A stretch of DNA of 64,000 bases from Zygnema cylindricum (GCA_037447655.1 JBBHKE010000349.1:124001-188000); one strand, 5' to 3'. Positions 1-10,340 are shown, counted from the first letter of the stretch. Notes: generated by a model from the letters alone, not told the origin. A program made the numbers and translations.

Positions 1-187
1 ACCACAAACATACCTTCAGAAAAGAGCTTGATTTAAGATGCGGATTAGAAACCTACAGAACCTTGTTATTTTATAATCAAACTCCCTTCAAAGTGCAGTG
101 TAAAACTCACCCTTAAGGTGCTTGAAGGAAGACTAACAGATTGGAATGGCTACAGGTTCTGATAAATTTGCCTCTTTTCTGCAACAG

Positions 188-259
188 GCGTCTCTCCTCC
201 AACAAGCTGACGGGATTAATCCCATTCACCCTGACCAATCTGCAAGGGCTTCGAAGCTT
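188..259 (+). CDS. Single plant-type leucine-rich-repeat exon (72 nt)
   Basis: The acceptor is ...ctgcaacag and the donor gtacgt. The 24 codons read as one plant-specific LRR (pattern LSSNKLTGLIP...L..L..L). Plant LRR genes often encode one repeat per 72-nt, same-phase exon, and this exon has phase 2 at both ends. Earlier repeats probably lie upstream of the window. Its end joins in frame to the exon at 523, giving the next half-repeat LYLNDNLLIG. Confidence 0.7.
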
Positions 260-522
260 GTACGTTACTGATCACCTGGCCTTACATATATGCCAAGCGT
301 TGGGTACAGATTGTGATAGTAAACAGTTCCTTTCTAGAAATGCCGTCATGAAAAATGATATGAAGCAATCATGTATTGTGGTTGTCATCATCCTGGTCGT
401 AACAGCAGTCATATGTACAGTGAATGAAAACAGAGGCCCTGTACCATCTTCATTGCCGTTTACAAGTACATGTGCTTTTCTGCTTTGACATTCGGCCTTT
501 CATGTGCTTACTCTCTTCGCAG

Positions 523-869
523 GTATCTGAACGACAATCTCCTCATTGGTCTACTGAAGCTTCAATTGAAGACTTTCGAGCCGCCCATTGTGGATGTCAG
601 CAACAATTTCTTGTCTGGCACGCCGCTCGTCACTGTCCGTGACCAGCCAATATGCATACAAACGTCAAATAACTGTTTTGATTACAGTCAAGCTCTGTCT
701 TTTTCCTGTTCCCAGCCAGTCTCCCGCAGTCGAACAGAATGCCTAGATTTTTGCAATGCTTTGCAGCCCATGGGGGCATGTGGAGGCCGTGGCTTATGCC
801 CTGGATTGTCCATGAGTTGTGTTTGCGATACCGGTTTTCTGCAGGACAACAATCACGCCTGCAGATATG
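523..869 (+). CDS. LRR C-terminal part plus EGF-like module exon
   Basis: After acceptor ctcttcgcag the exon continues the LRR (LYLNDNLLIG, then VDVSNNFLSG) and then gives a Cys-rich EGF-like segment with spacing like C..FC......GACGGRGLC......CVCDTGF. It ends at donor gtatgt in phase 1, which matches the phase needed by the protease exon at 1241. EGF-like modules are extracellular, disulfide-bonded spacers or binding modules. The link from LRR through EGF to a protease is what the splice phases support; no transcript confirms it. Confidence 0.6.
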
Positions 870-1240
870 GTATGTTTTTTGCATTGCTTAAAACATGTGA
901 AGACAAATGTCAGACCCAAGCAAAAAAGTATTTTGCTGAGGATTGTGTAGCTGCTCTTACCTGGTTAGTAGGTAAAATCTACAAAAATGGTGTTTAGCAA
1001 GCCACTGTGATTCAGTAAGAAAAATGACCTTTTCATCAAGCCAGATAAAGAGCATTCGTAGATGGCACGAGTACCATTGGACTGTGTCGTTTGCATTTTG
1101 AGAATTTTTGGTATTGTCTACCTTCTAACCCAATTTCCAGCGCCGCCATATGTCTAGCTGTGGAGCGACTGCATCCCTCATTGTTTTTCTGAACTGATCC
1201 TCGTGATCAATGACCAACCTTTTCAATCCTCGCCTGGCAG

Positions 1241-2439
1241 GGACTCGCGGCAGTGGTCTGTCAACTCTTCCGAATACAACCTATAATGGCCTCAACAAAT
1301 ACTTCCGGTATACGAGCATGGGATACATTTTCAGCTCATCTTGCACTATGCCTACTAGCTGGAACTGGCAATCAGTAGGAGCCGTGGGGAGCATCAGGGA
1401 CCAGGGAGTCTGTAGTAAGTGCAGAACCTGGCAGCAAAAATGTGTTCACTGATTCAAATGAAAAATTGCTCTTTCAATAACTATTGTCCTGAAGGAATCA
1501 TTTACAGCCCGCACTGGATGCATATACCAATGACATTGATGATTTCCACTTTGTTGATATTTCATCTGTTTACAGGCACATGCTGGATCTTCTCAGCCAT
1601 TTCAGCCATTGAGAGTGCTCATTTCATTGGTAGGGCCAGAGCGCCAGTTCCTAACATTGCTGAAGCGCAAGTCTTGACCTGCGCTAATTTAAGTCGCACA
1701 TGCGATAGTGGAGGCCTGCCAATGGAAACACTTCTCTATGCGACGAATCAAAGAACTCGTCTACACTAGCTCCTGGAGTTGTATACAAAACAGACTGGTA
1801 AGTTATCAATCGTGGACAATACTGTACACACTGTCAATATGTCATACAGAAAGGCTCCTTGTTTTTTTTTCTCTTTCTTACTGCTTTCCTTTGCACAACT
1901 GCAGCGTGTCACAGCAACTGCGTTACGCATCTGGTCCTTCGAAAGAGTTGACGGTAAAGGCCCGGCAGGTCTTCTTTTGGCTCTCCAGCAACAACCGGCA
2001 ATAGTCAGTATTGAAGCAAGCCGAGACAGCTTCATTAACTACAATCCTCGCACGGTGAGCATGCAACTTGCGTGAAAAAAACACTAGCTCAAATGACTAG
2101 GTCATTATAAATAGGTTTAAATTCTGCAAAGCCCTTAAACATTTGAGAATGAGGCTTTACTTCTATGTCCTATGTGATGAAAAAGACAAGCACGTGACAC
2201 CCGTGACTCTGCTTTGGTTCAGGGTGTTTATGATGATGAGGACTGCTTTTCAAATGGAGTGGACCACTCAGTTGTGGTTGTAGGCTACGACTTGACGGCC
2301 TCCCCGCCGTATTGGATTATTTGAAACTCCTGGGGCTCCAACTGGGGCGATAATGGATACATGAAACTCAAGTTCACAGGAGGCTATGGCATTTGTGGCA
2401 TCCATGTCCAACCAGCACTCATACCGGTCGTCCGTTCAT
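1241..2439 (+). pseudogene. Papain-like cysteine protease (C1A) domain exons
   Basis: Exons 1241-1414, 1576 to about 1797, 1905-2054 and 2223-2439. Mature-domain landmarks are in order: P-T-S-W-N-W start, oxyanion Gln in RDQGVC, catalytic Cys in STCWIFSA (codon 1581-1583), the CDSGGL segment, catalytic His in GVDHSVVVVGY (codon 2265-2267), and catalytic Asn in NSWGSNWGDNGY (codon 2325-2327). I see no I29-type propeptide; the EGF module lies directly upstream. Two defects: the frame from 1576 stops with TAG at 1767, while plausible homologous residues (APGVVYKTD) follow in another frame; and TGA occupies the codon just before NSWG. Papain-like enzymes cleave peptide bonds through the Cys-His pair with the Asn orienting His. 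Confidence 0.8.
2322..2324 (+). other. Premature TGA one codon before the catalytic Asn
   Basis: The frame reads Y-W-I-I-stop-N-S-W-G. Family members normally have Lys or Arg at the stop position. A CGA (Arg) to TGA transition at a CpG is the simplest origin, but that is inference. The downstream frame stays open and correctly spliced into the EGF and LysM exons. Confidence 0.85.
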
Positions 2440-2622
2440 GTAAGGCAGCAACTGTCAATCATCAAATTAAGAGAAAACCAAACCTAAGAAGTGGTCCACT
2501 CCACTGCTTGGAATGACCAAGCAGTGGCAAAGCCGTTAGTGGCATCTGTATCAACATAACAAACTCTCTCTTTCTAGCATTCTCTCTTTCTAACATTCTC
2601 GCTTTTTGTTCTTTTTCTACAG

Positions 2623-3113
2623 CTGCGGATCCCTGCAACTCAGTAAGCTATTCCAACAAAGTCATGAACTCGGAGTGTGGACCCGGCCGCATGAATCCCT
2701 GCGGCAGTGGAGTTTGCAGCGTTTCCGGATCCAGTAACACGTGTCAGTGCATCGACGGTTTCGTGGCAGTCACCAATTCGGACGGCTCCCAGACCTGCGC
2801 TGCGGGTGAGCTTTACGACTCTTTGCTTGCCGCGAGCACCATCTGATTCCGTTTCCTTCTGCAGTTTCCTTGCGCAGTTTCAGTTTTCTCACGTGGATCA
2901 ACGTATGTTTTTTTTTGGGAAGACGAGGGTTTGACGAGGTGCTTCGTGGCAACTTCCTCTTATCTGCAGTTTCTCCGTGCACACTCGGACTGACGAATCG
3001 ATGCGGAGTCGGAAGCTGTACGGATTCGCCGGCCGATCCAGGAACTTACGACTGCGTCTGTCCCCTCGGATATGCCCAAAGTGACGTAGACGGCGTGAGA
3101 ACCTGTGTGCCAG
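2623..3113 (+). CDS. Two EGF-like module exons (2623-2805 and 2970-3113)
   Basis: Both exons are flanked by clean pyrimidine-tract acceptors (tttttctacag, cttatctgcag) and GTGAG/GTACG donors, and both are phase 1-1, the classic symmetrical phase of extracellular shuffled modules. The first reads C......ECGPGRMNPCGSGVCSV..SSNTCQCIDGF and ends DGSQTC. The second reads CTLGLTNRCGVGSCTDS......YDCVCPLGYAQ and ends GVRTCVP. Each carries the six-Cys EGF pattern. They link the protease to the LysM block. Six Cys per module would form three disulfides, so extracellular or luminal location is likely. Confidence 0.75.
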
Positions 3114-4608
3114 GTACGTGTACGGACAAAACTAATCCGTCGTATCTTTCTAACACCTGTCATACCATCCGTTAGGCATCAACTACAGTACTGTAGAGTC
3201 AAGAGGGGCCGCTCTCTGGAAAGTCCACTGCAAATAAAATTGTCGCTTGCGATTGCTTAGGACCATAGTTCAAAAGTCCTTCGGGTTAAAATTCTGGCCA
3301 TTCAAAATTCGACATGTGGCCACTACAAACAAAATTAAGAAAATCTCCGGGAAGAACACAATAACACATCCATGTAAAATATTTCGTACGCCTGTTTTGC
3401 TCGTCTAAATTTTATTTTTGCGTTCGATTCCCAAATTTTGGCGAATCCTTTTCCTGTTTTCGGAGACAAAAAGTTTCTCAAAATTTATACGGGCATATTT
3501 GTCGTATCCTGATTTTTTTTTTATGTTGGGGGAATTACACGATAAAACAGCATGAAAGTTTCGTCTGATTTTCAGCGGCTACGATACTCCGTCTCCATGA
3601 AGAAAGGTCGCATTTTTTTCATGACCGTTTAATTCATCGTATGTAATCTTAACTTATGAAACTTTGTACTTCAGGGTTTTTTACTCGTCTCCAAAGTGTT
3701 TTGGCTCCCTTATTGGACGAATCATTTTCGATTTTGCCACGTAAAAAGAATTTCCTCAATTTTTCAACGGCGATTCAGTGTACCGTGATCTTTACACCTT
3801 TCAAAAAAAAAACGTGTAATGAAATAACAAAGGCCACTCGATATCCTGTGCATTGAGCTTTTGCAGGTCTATTTTTGCCGGGTCATTGTGTTTTTCAAAA
3901 AGAGCGATTTTTGGACCCGAAACTACCAAGTAGCAGTTTTTGAAAACCCAATCGCCCCAAACCCCGATGAGAGATATGCCCTCCTATAATTTGTCGTCCG
4001 GTTTCGGCAGACGAATCTTCACCGTTGATTTTTTGCGAGAATGACATTTCGTGACGGTTGGTAATAGCTGCACATGCAGTCCCAAAAGGTACGGATCGGA
4101 ATCGTCGACGTATTTGGATCCTTGTAGCGTCAACAATTAGGGTTTTGCGCCGAGTCAAAAGTACATAATCCGTACAGGCCACAAAACCAGGTACCCTGCA
4201 GGCAAAGGTCTATAGCAACTCCGCAGTTCGCAAAAGAAAAAGATTATTGTTACTGCTTCATATGGCAGTAGCATTAATCTTTTTGGGCAGGCAACCCTAG
4301 TTAGCTTCAGCGATGGAGTCACTGAGATGTGTATCTTCTCAGTGACATGACTTTAGCTTTACCCTAAATTTCTACCAGTTTTGTGTTTCAGATAATCCTG
4401 CTACATTGCAATGTTGCTGTCAGTCTCAGTCATCATTTCTGATAATTCTATCTTTATTATTTGTGGTTTATGTGCTTGCAGTTTTCAGTCTTGCTATCTT
4501 GTTACTTTTGGTTTGTAAATCGGTGAACAGTCAATTGTATGGCAGATACAGAGTTTCATAAGTCACTTTTCTGATACTCAATATAAATGTGTATGTTCAT
4601 GATGGCAG
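3114..4608 (+). other. Long intron (1.5 kb), no recognised gene
   Basis: This stretch lies between the donor gtacgtg after the second EGF exon and the acceptor atggcag before LysM 1. It is AT-rich with T-tracts (for example 3513-3521). I see no coding similarity on either strand. Short ORFs inside it look like chance. Confidence 0.5.
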
Positions 4609-5008
4609 CTGCTATTCTGGGAAATAATCAGCTGACGTACACTGTACCTCGAGGTGCCAGTGTGACTTGCGAGACTATTTATACCACTTATGGCATCCCA
4701 AGGGAACAGTTTATGGCACAAAATCCCGTAAGCATCCGCAACATGTCGATTGATAACTTCGGTTCAATGCCTCGCTGCAAAACCCGATTTTAGTCATAAG
4801 CTGAAGAAGCTAAGTTATCAGGATTTTGTTTCCGGAGAGAAGGTAGATTCATAATGTCCTCTACAAACAAGCTCAAAGAAACCTGTTGGCTCAGAAAGCT
4901 AATGGCTATCTGTTGCAGGGATTGGATTGCGAAGTACCACTCCCAGACTCCTTTGTGGTCAACGTGACGAATTCCCGCAACTGCTCCTTAGTGTATGCAG
5001 CACAAAAG
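4609..5008 (+). CDS. LysM module 1 (exons 4609-4727 and 4919-5008)
   Basis: The first exon gives LTYTVPRGASVTCETIYTTY and then GIPREQFMAQNP. The second continues GLDCEVPLPDSFVVNV. Together they match the LysM pattern YTV..GDTC..I...YG.....L...NP.L.C. The exit phase is 0 and the next exon starts VCI, the usual closing Cys of plant and fungal LysM units. LysM folds bind chitin, peptidoglycan or other GlcNAc polymers. Splice phases join this module in frame to the upstream EGF exon (phase 1 entry, codon GCT). Confidence 0.75.
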
Positions 5009-5149
5009 GTAACAGCTAAACTTTTTGCCGTATTCCCCAACGGTTAAACTGTTGGTTATCCAGTTTTACTGAGGTTTCTGGTGTTAAGGGTCATTTAGCG
5101 TCAAGTTCACTTTTGTCATATATCTGTACCTTTTCATTTCCTACGTCAG

Positions 5150-5310
5150 TCAAGTCTTGCCGTCATATCCGGAAGACTTACTTTTGGTCCTGTCCGTACT
5201 TCTTTACGACGGTCCAGTCTTTTGTACTTTTCATTACATAGGTCGGTCTAGTCTTTTCTACGTCTAAAGTCCTTTGACCGTCGGTCCAGTCTTTCTTTTG
5301 TCTTATATAC
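5150..5310 (+). repeat. Imperfect short repeats cGGTCYAGTCTTTT in intron
   Basis: Three related words occur at about 5212 (cggtccagtcttttgtac), 5253 (cggtctagtcttttctac) and 5282 (cggtccagtctttctttt). Their spacing is irregular. I cannot assign a function; they precede the retroelement fragment in the same intron. Confidence 0.4.
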
Positions 5311-5392
5311 ATTTATTAGAATCTAGACTAGGACCCTTTGTTACAGCGTACCGTAGAACGTTTGACTCCACAGTAATTAGTATTGTATATTT

Positions 5393-5620
5393 TTGTGTAT
5401 AAGTGACTCTTCTCACTTAATGAAATCATCCCAAATACAAATCAATTCCTCTCTCCAATGCATTGATCTTTCTCTTGTGTACAATTTCATGGCTTCCGCC
5501 AATCCACCTCCAATATCTGGTTCCAAGTTGCGCATCATATCATTTTCTGCAACGCATCATATCATTTTCCGCAAAATCGTCAGATTCTTCATTTCAGGTT
5601 TGTAAACACAATCTCACATG
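5393..5620 (+). mobile_element. Intronic copia gag 5' fragment
   Basis: Codons here read KSSQIQINSSLQCIDLSL and then YNFMASANPPPI. Almost the same residues occur in the minus-strand remnant at 17402-17944 (KSSQIQINFSLQCIDLSL, MDSANPPPIGYG), where they start a copia gag. The fragment lies in the intron between the LysM 1 and LysM 2 exons, in the same direction as the host gene. It is short and breaks off at about 5620. MASANPPPI is probably the true gag start of that family. Confidence 0.65.
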
Positions 5621-5639
5621 ATCGCTGGTAAATTCTCTG

Positions 5640-5765
5640 TCACAGGAAGACACTTGCTCGAGAATTGAGAACCTTTTTCAAATTCTGGCTTTATCTGGTC
5701 CTGGTTCTCTCAATCCAGACTTGGATTGCTCTCGTCTGGAGCCATTTCAGCGGGTGCACCTTCCT
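5640..5765 (-). repeat. Repeat shared with 25856-25985, coding-like on minus strand
   Basis: On the minus strand both copies read PA(E/K)MAPDESNPSLD followed by ENQDQIKPEFEK and SQFSSKC. Nucleotide identity between the two copies is high over about 110 bp. The copy here has TGA where the other has TGG after SLD. In both places the segment sits downstream of a copia gag fragment in the opposite direction. I do not recognise the protein. Confidence 0.6.
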
Positions 5766-6036
5766 TATCTTTCTTGCCTTCCTTTTTTATCCCCAACAAA
5801 CCATAGTTTAAGTTGCGAAACAATGTTGCAATTTTGTATGTTTTTGTAATTGTAATTTTATTCGCGTTCAGCCTGACCACACCGTTAGACCTAGTAATTT
5901 TCAAATTAAATATGTGTATCATGACCTCATTGCACATTTAAAATTGCAAAAGAAACGATTTCCATACCTTCTTTGGATTCTAACCATTCTTGTAAGCAGG
6001 CTCCTTCACACTACTGGGTTATTCAATATTGTCCAG

Positions 6037-6231
6037 GTGTGTATCAAGAATGAAGATCTGCCATACCCAGGACCTTGTTCCAAACCTTATATTGTTAAGG
6101 AAAGTGACACTTGTCGCTCCATCATCGATGAGTACATGGACGGGGATGTTGAAATTTTTTTCACTTTAAATCCGGGAATATACTGTGATCAGCTATTGGC
6201 CGGTGTCTCGAAGACAAGCCTTCCGCAAGAG
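6037..6231 (+). CDS. LysM module 2 exon
   Basis: This is a 65-codon, phase 0-0 exon after acceptor attgtccag. It starts VCIKNEDL (closing Cys of LysM 1), then PYIVKESDTCRSIIDEYM, then FFTLNPGIYCDQLLAG. The YIV..SDTC..I and L.PGI.C elements are standard LysM landmarks. It ends SLPQE before donor gtattc and should join the exon at 6499, which begins VCLE. Confidence 0.75.
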
Positions 6232-6498
6232 GTATTCCTGATTTTTCTTTTACTATAGATCTGCTCAAGCAAGATGACGTTGAGAAAAGCACAGCATCAA
6301 GATAGCGTTAAATGGATCCAGTCCTATACCCTTTTTGTAGGGCTTGAATGTAATACGCTTGTCCCATATTAATAGGGTGCCATATCATGTCGTACAAACC
6401 TACTATTTCCCGATTTCGCTAGTTAAAAGCCTCTCTTTAAATGGTGGAACCAATGTTGTACTTGCAGCACTTAATACTTTTTCATTCTTCTCATTCAG

Positions 6499-6735
6499 GT
6501 GTGCCTTGAAGCGAATCTCTTGGGAATCAAGGTATTGAGGTGCAACCAGACATCTATCCGCCTGCTACCGTCACACAACTGTATGAATCTGGCTCTGTAC
6601 TTTGTAAAGAATTGGGCTCTGTTCAAAAACCTGAATGGGGAAGCGTGCTCTGAGCAATATCTTAATTACAGACGATGGCTATCAAGGAATCCTCGAGTCT
6701 GTGTTCCAAAAGGTAGCGTTCCAAACGGCAAGTAG
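6499..6735 (+). CDS. LysM module 3-like terminal exon
   Basis: After acceptor ttctcattcag the exon starts VCLEANLLG and continues with a weaker LysM-like unit: RCNQTS, then HNCMNLALYFVKNW, LNGEACSEQY, and closing NPRVCVPKG. The frame runs to TAG at 6733-6735. A possible donor (gtagcg at 6713) lies in the same stretch, so this is either the last exon (as drawn) or it is spliced at 6712. The third unit has lost much of the consensus and may be decaying. Confidence 0.55.
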   Translation: MCLEANLLGIKVLRCNQTSIRLLPSHNCMNLALYFVKNWALFKNLNGEACSEQYLNYRRWLSRNPRVCVPKGSVPNGK

Positions 6736-9448
6736 CATTGATTCAAAATGGCACGATTATGAGAATTAATTCAAAGCTAATAATGAATGGCACCAACACC
6801 CAAATGTTGACAGCGAGACTTAGCGTGCTCCGAGATGTAAGTTGGGCACGGCAGTAAAAATGTAGGTTATATGCAGGCATTAGGAAGAGACAAATCAATA
6901 GAGTTCATGGGGAAAGAACCTCTAAATTTTAGCTTTACAGGCAGACCTGTGGACGGAGATTAAAGTGGACATCATCTACAAAAACATGGTGCCTGTCATT
7001 TTTGGTCATGTATTTACTGTTTTCCGAGATGTGTTTTCTTTTCGAACGAAGTGAAATAAGCATGCTTTTGCATGTATACCAATCTTTTTGTCACGGCATG
7101 ATTCTCCTGAAGCCAAGTATTCACTTGGATCCTGTAGAGACTCTCGGGTTCCTACAAGACCCAAGAGAATCGTTAGTAACCCGAGAGTTTGTTAGTGTGT
7201 TGATGGGTGTTACTGGCTGGGTACTAAATCGTGCTTTATGATTCAACGAATTCTTGTAGCTTTCGTTTTATCTTTCTGTAGCTTTTACTTTCTCAGGAAG
7301 AAAAATTAAGTGAACTTGTCCCTGTTGGTATCCACGGTTTACAACGGAACGAGCTCGAGCAAAAAAATGAGAGTTCATACTTAAATTAGAGGATGTAAGG
7401 AAAATGGAAAGTCCTCTGTACGCAGGTATTGGGTACTCATTTTGGTTTACTCCATGCAAATTTGTGACAGGTTATATTTTCAATAAAGGTTTGCATGATT
7501 CAAGATTTCAGTAAAAATATCCTGATCGTGTTTTTGTCAAGTTGATTATCATTCTTTTTGTGAGAAATGTGAAAATTTTATTTCTTTTTTGCAGCTTTTG
7601 CTCCTTACAACAACTCTCAATTTGATCTTTCTTAACGTCCACGTTTAATATGGAAAAAAAACATGAAATATTTTGCTCGCTGAATGGAAATTCCATGTAA
7701 ATCAGTCTGAATAGTCGCTGTTTACAAAATAATTTTACATAAATGACATTTCCTAATAAGAATAAAAAAGCGATGCTAAATGGGAATAGCAGTCAAACCA
7801 CAAGATGTAAGTTTCTCATTTTGAATTTGCCTCACCTACCTTGCGACCCTAATCTTTCTAAGGCTTGAAAAGGTGATAAGAAATGAAATGAGAACAGTTT
7901 TCGCAATATTTTGCACAAGAACCTTTCCCTTCCATTATTGTGGTGAACAGTAATGTGTATTCAAGGTTGATTTTTTTTTTCTAAATTTTTTATCCACGGT
8001 ACTTTTGGTAAAGAATGTCCTATTTTAATCGGAATAGCAAAAAGTGTGTGACGGCACTGTAAAGTAAAAGTTAATACCAGAAATTAAATCAAATAAATAC
8101 TGCAAATAATCTAAGACACCACAAATGAAATTAAGTACTACAAATAAAATAAAGTACTACTAGTAAAATCAAACACCAAGGACTAAAACAGAAAATGCCA
8201 CAAATAAAAAAAAAACCACTAAAAATGAAATACGAAAATGCACAATATAGGTTGGATCACCATACTTGAAATTTGTTACAGAGGAATTTTGTGAAATAAA
8301 ATGATTTGGCATTTTAATTCATCTGTTTATAAAACGTTGGCCGATAGTTTTTAACTCGTCGAATAGATAAACACTTCCCAAGAATATATACCTCCCTTTT
8401 TCTGTTAGCTATACTTTTAGTGATTTTGCAATTGTTATTGGGTTGCATCAAAAATAAAAATAAAAAGTGGTCGTTTACAGATCCCTAACTTAAAAAGGAA
8501 ATTAAGGGGATTTTAGAAAAATTGAGGTTTTCTACTTTTGGAGCTGTTATATATGAAAAAAAATGTGGTTCAAGCATTCAATAAATAAAATCATGCCTCA
8601 GAAATCAGGAAAAAAGACAAAATAAAATAAAATCAACTAGAGTAACAGAAACAATAAAAAAAACTAAAAACTACATTTTGAATCTTTATCAAAACCAACA
8701 AAAACAAAAAAAAAGATAATGGAGCCATGGATAAACTGAAACCAAACCAATAAAAGAAATAAAAAATAAAACAAAATATAAAAACAAAACAAAAATTAAA
8801 TACAAACAGCGAAAAAACGCCACGTGAGAGGAATAATTATTTCAATATTTATAAAATCTCAAAACAATGTATATACAGGTTGCACGCAAAGGGCAAATTT
8901 TCCTTGTTCTTTTTTTCTGCCTCTCCTTTTCCCTCTCCTTCTCCCTCTAACAAATCACAACCACTCCAAATTAATCTCAACTAAACCGGAATAAAACTAA
9001 AAAAAAAATGGGGAAAATATAACAATTCACTTGTCACCTCACAAAAAATATTCCGCATTCCTCACTTCCACCTACTCCAACCAAAATTAAAATGATCATA
9101 AAAAAAAAGACCGATCCTCAAAATCCCATCCCCAAAAATCCCAAAAACAGTCGTCGCTCTCTAAGCCTTCGGCCCATCCTTCGACCAATCCCTCTCCTCT
9201 TCCCCTCCCTCTGTCCTTTTCCCCTCCTCTTCCCCTCCCACCTCCCCCTTCCCCCCTCCCGTGTCACCCTTCTCCTCAGGCAGGTCCGCACTAGGCGCTG
9301 CCACGTCAGCGCTGCCCACTGCCACGTCAGCGTCCTCCTCCCCGGAGAGTGTGACGTCACGCAACTCCCTCGAGGGCGTTGTCCACGGCAGCGTCACCGT
9401 GAGAAGGCCGCAGCGCTGGTGAGCCTGGAGGCCTGCCACGTGGCAGCC
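6736..9448. other. Non-coding, A-rich intergenic stretch
   Basis: I see no supported gene. 8080-8250 holds loose repeats of the type acaaatRaaa, and 8580-8820 is strongly A-rich with AAAAT/AAAAC runs. An AATAAA at 7482-7487 could be a polyadenylation signal for the host gene, but nothing else supports it. 8920-9260 turns pyrimidine-rich (ccctctcc-type), and GC rises sharply from about 9280. Confidence 0.5.
9299..9332 (+). repeat. Two copies of TGCCACGTCAGCG
   Basis: Identical 13-mers lie at 9299-9311 and 9320-9332, each with a CACGT core. CACGT words are binding sites of plant bZIP/bHLH factors, so a promoter fragment is possible. No gene start next to them is convincing. Confidence 0.45.
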
Positions 9449-9612
9449 TCGAGGCAGAGACACACGTGTGTTACGGCCAGACCGCCCAATCACAAGGACG
9501 CGCTCGTTCTCTACCTGGGAGAGGGTGTGACACGTGGCAGGGGAGAAGGGAGAGGATCAGGGTCGGAAGAGGGGAAGGAGAGCAAGAGGAGATGAATGAA
9601 AACGAAAGAGAG
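9449..9612 (+). repeat. Flanking direct repeat, copy 1 (upstream of A1)
   Basis: The segment from tcgaggcagagacac to the GA-rich end matches 15948-16107 at roughly 90% by eye, including the exact block aatcacaaggacgcgctcg and gacacgtggcaggggagaag. It ends in agagagag directly against a 5'-truncated LTR. It is not part of the LTR. Confidence 0.8.
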
Positions 9613-9698
9613 AGAAGCTAGAGCCATGGCTACCTTGGCTATCCTGAGGTTTACGGGAATTTTATATTAGGGTTTATATATTTAATTAAAATGTATGT

Positions 9699-9765
9699 GC
9701 CGGCGGCAGGATTTGATCCTTGTACCTGCCAGCCGGCAGACACAATGTAGCCGGTAGCTTTAGCC
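9699..9765 (-). other. tRNA-like module in A1 5' LTR
   Basis: On the minus strand it reads GGCTAAAGCTACCGGC ... AGGATCAAATCCT ... GCCGGC. The B-box-like word GGATCAAATCC and an A-box-like GGCTAAAGCTACCGG are correctly ordered. T-arm pairing is reduced to three bases compared with families A3 and E. It repeats at 15100-15166. Confidence 0.5.
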
Positions 9766-9922
9766 GTTTCATCTAGCGATAGTGTTACCTAGCATATAGT
9801 TTGATAATTATTTATATATGTATACAAGCGATAAACCATTTAACTAGAATTAATTACGGGATACATAGATCCAGTAATATGTAATGTACGACTTACGGTA
9901 CGGACATAAATCAGTACCGCGC

Positions 9923-9946
9923 ATTTGTTTCGTAAATGAAACAAAT
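9923..9946 (+). promoter_or_regulatory. Perfect 9-bp-stem hairpin in A1 LTR
   Basis: ATTTGTTTC, six-base loop GTAAAT, then GAAACAAAT. Direct repeats accgcgca flank it. The E1 3' LTR has the same stem with a different loop (GACGGC), so the stem rather than the loop is conserved. Confidence 0.65.
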
Positions 9947-10340
9947 ACCGCGCATGTATTTATTACGGCTACGATTGAAGCTGAATTTAATCGGACGGCC
10001 GGGATTAGCGCCGAGATCGCGGAGGAAGATTTCGGCGGTTTGTGGCCATCGCCACATCGGATGACGCGTGGCAAAATTCCGTTGGATTGTGGAAACTCCG
10101 GAGATTATGGCACCGAATCCAAATTTGACATGTGTCAACATTTTGGCCTTGTCGTACAATGTCTGTACATAAAGTACACCGGCAGCTGTACTTTTGCGTA
10201 CGGAACTCAATTCTGATTGGTTCCGTACATCAGTAGATAGAGTCTGTGAGAGAGATAGGACTTAGAAAAATTAGAAGATAGGACCCTCTCTCCCAGAGAG
10301 CTTCTGTACAAAAGGTCAACTTTGACCCTCCATAACTTAC

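Larger units (their letters stand above)
188..6735 (+). pseudogene. Multi-exon LRR-EGF-papain-EGF-LysM gene, 5' partial, probably disrupted
   Basis: Exons I infer from GT-AG borders: 188-259, 523-869, 1241-1414, 1576 to about 1797, 1905-2054, 2223-2439, 2623-2805, 2970-3113, 4609-4727, 4919-5008, 6037-6231 and 6499-6735. Phases agree from 188 to 1576 and again from 1905 to the TAA/TAG-free end at 6735. Domain order is one LRR, LRR cap plus EGF-like, C1A peptidase, two EGF-like modules, three LysM-like modules. C1A peptidases hydrolyse peptide bonds; LysM binds GlcNAc polymers; so a secreted or wall-associated enzyme is the likely ancestral role. No signal peptide is visible because the 5' end lies outside the window. 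An in-frame TGA at 2322 and a frame conflict near 1740 argue that this copy is dead, unless they are sequence errors. The multi-domain assembly is observed; the function is inferred. Confidence 0.65.

Noticed and set aside
3895-4182. 95-aa minus-strand ORF in the long host intron
   Set aside because: No motif, no splice context and AT-driven composition.
7002-7241. A further host exon after LysM 3
   Set aside because: The ORF lacks LysM or EGF features and no acceptor/donor pair gives a sensible phase.
9092-9595. Long ORFs on both strands (167 aa plus, 110 and 80 aa minus)
   Set aside because: They cross a pyrimidine-rich tract; composition is Pro/Leu/Arg simple sequence and no motif is present.
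9850-10216. Overlapping ORFs on both strands, repeated exactly at 15251-15617
   Set aside because: They lie inside the A1 LTR. The repetition reflects LTR identity, not coding conservation, and other LTR copies do not keep them open.
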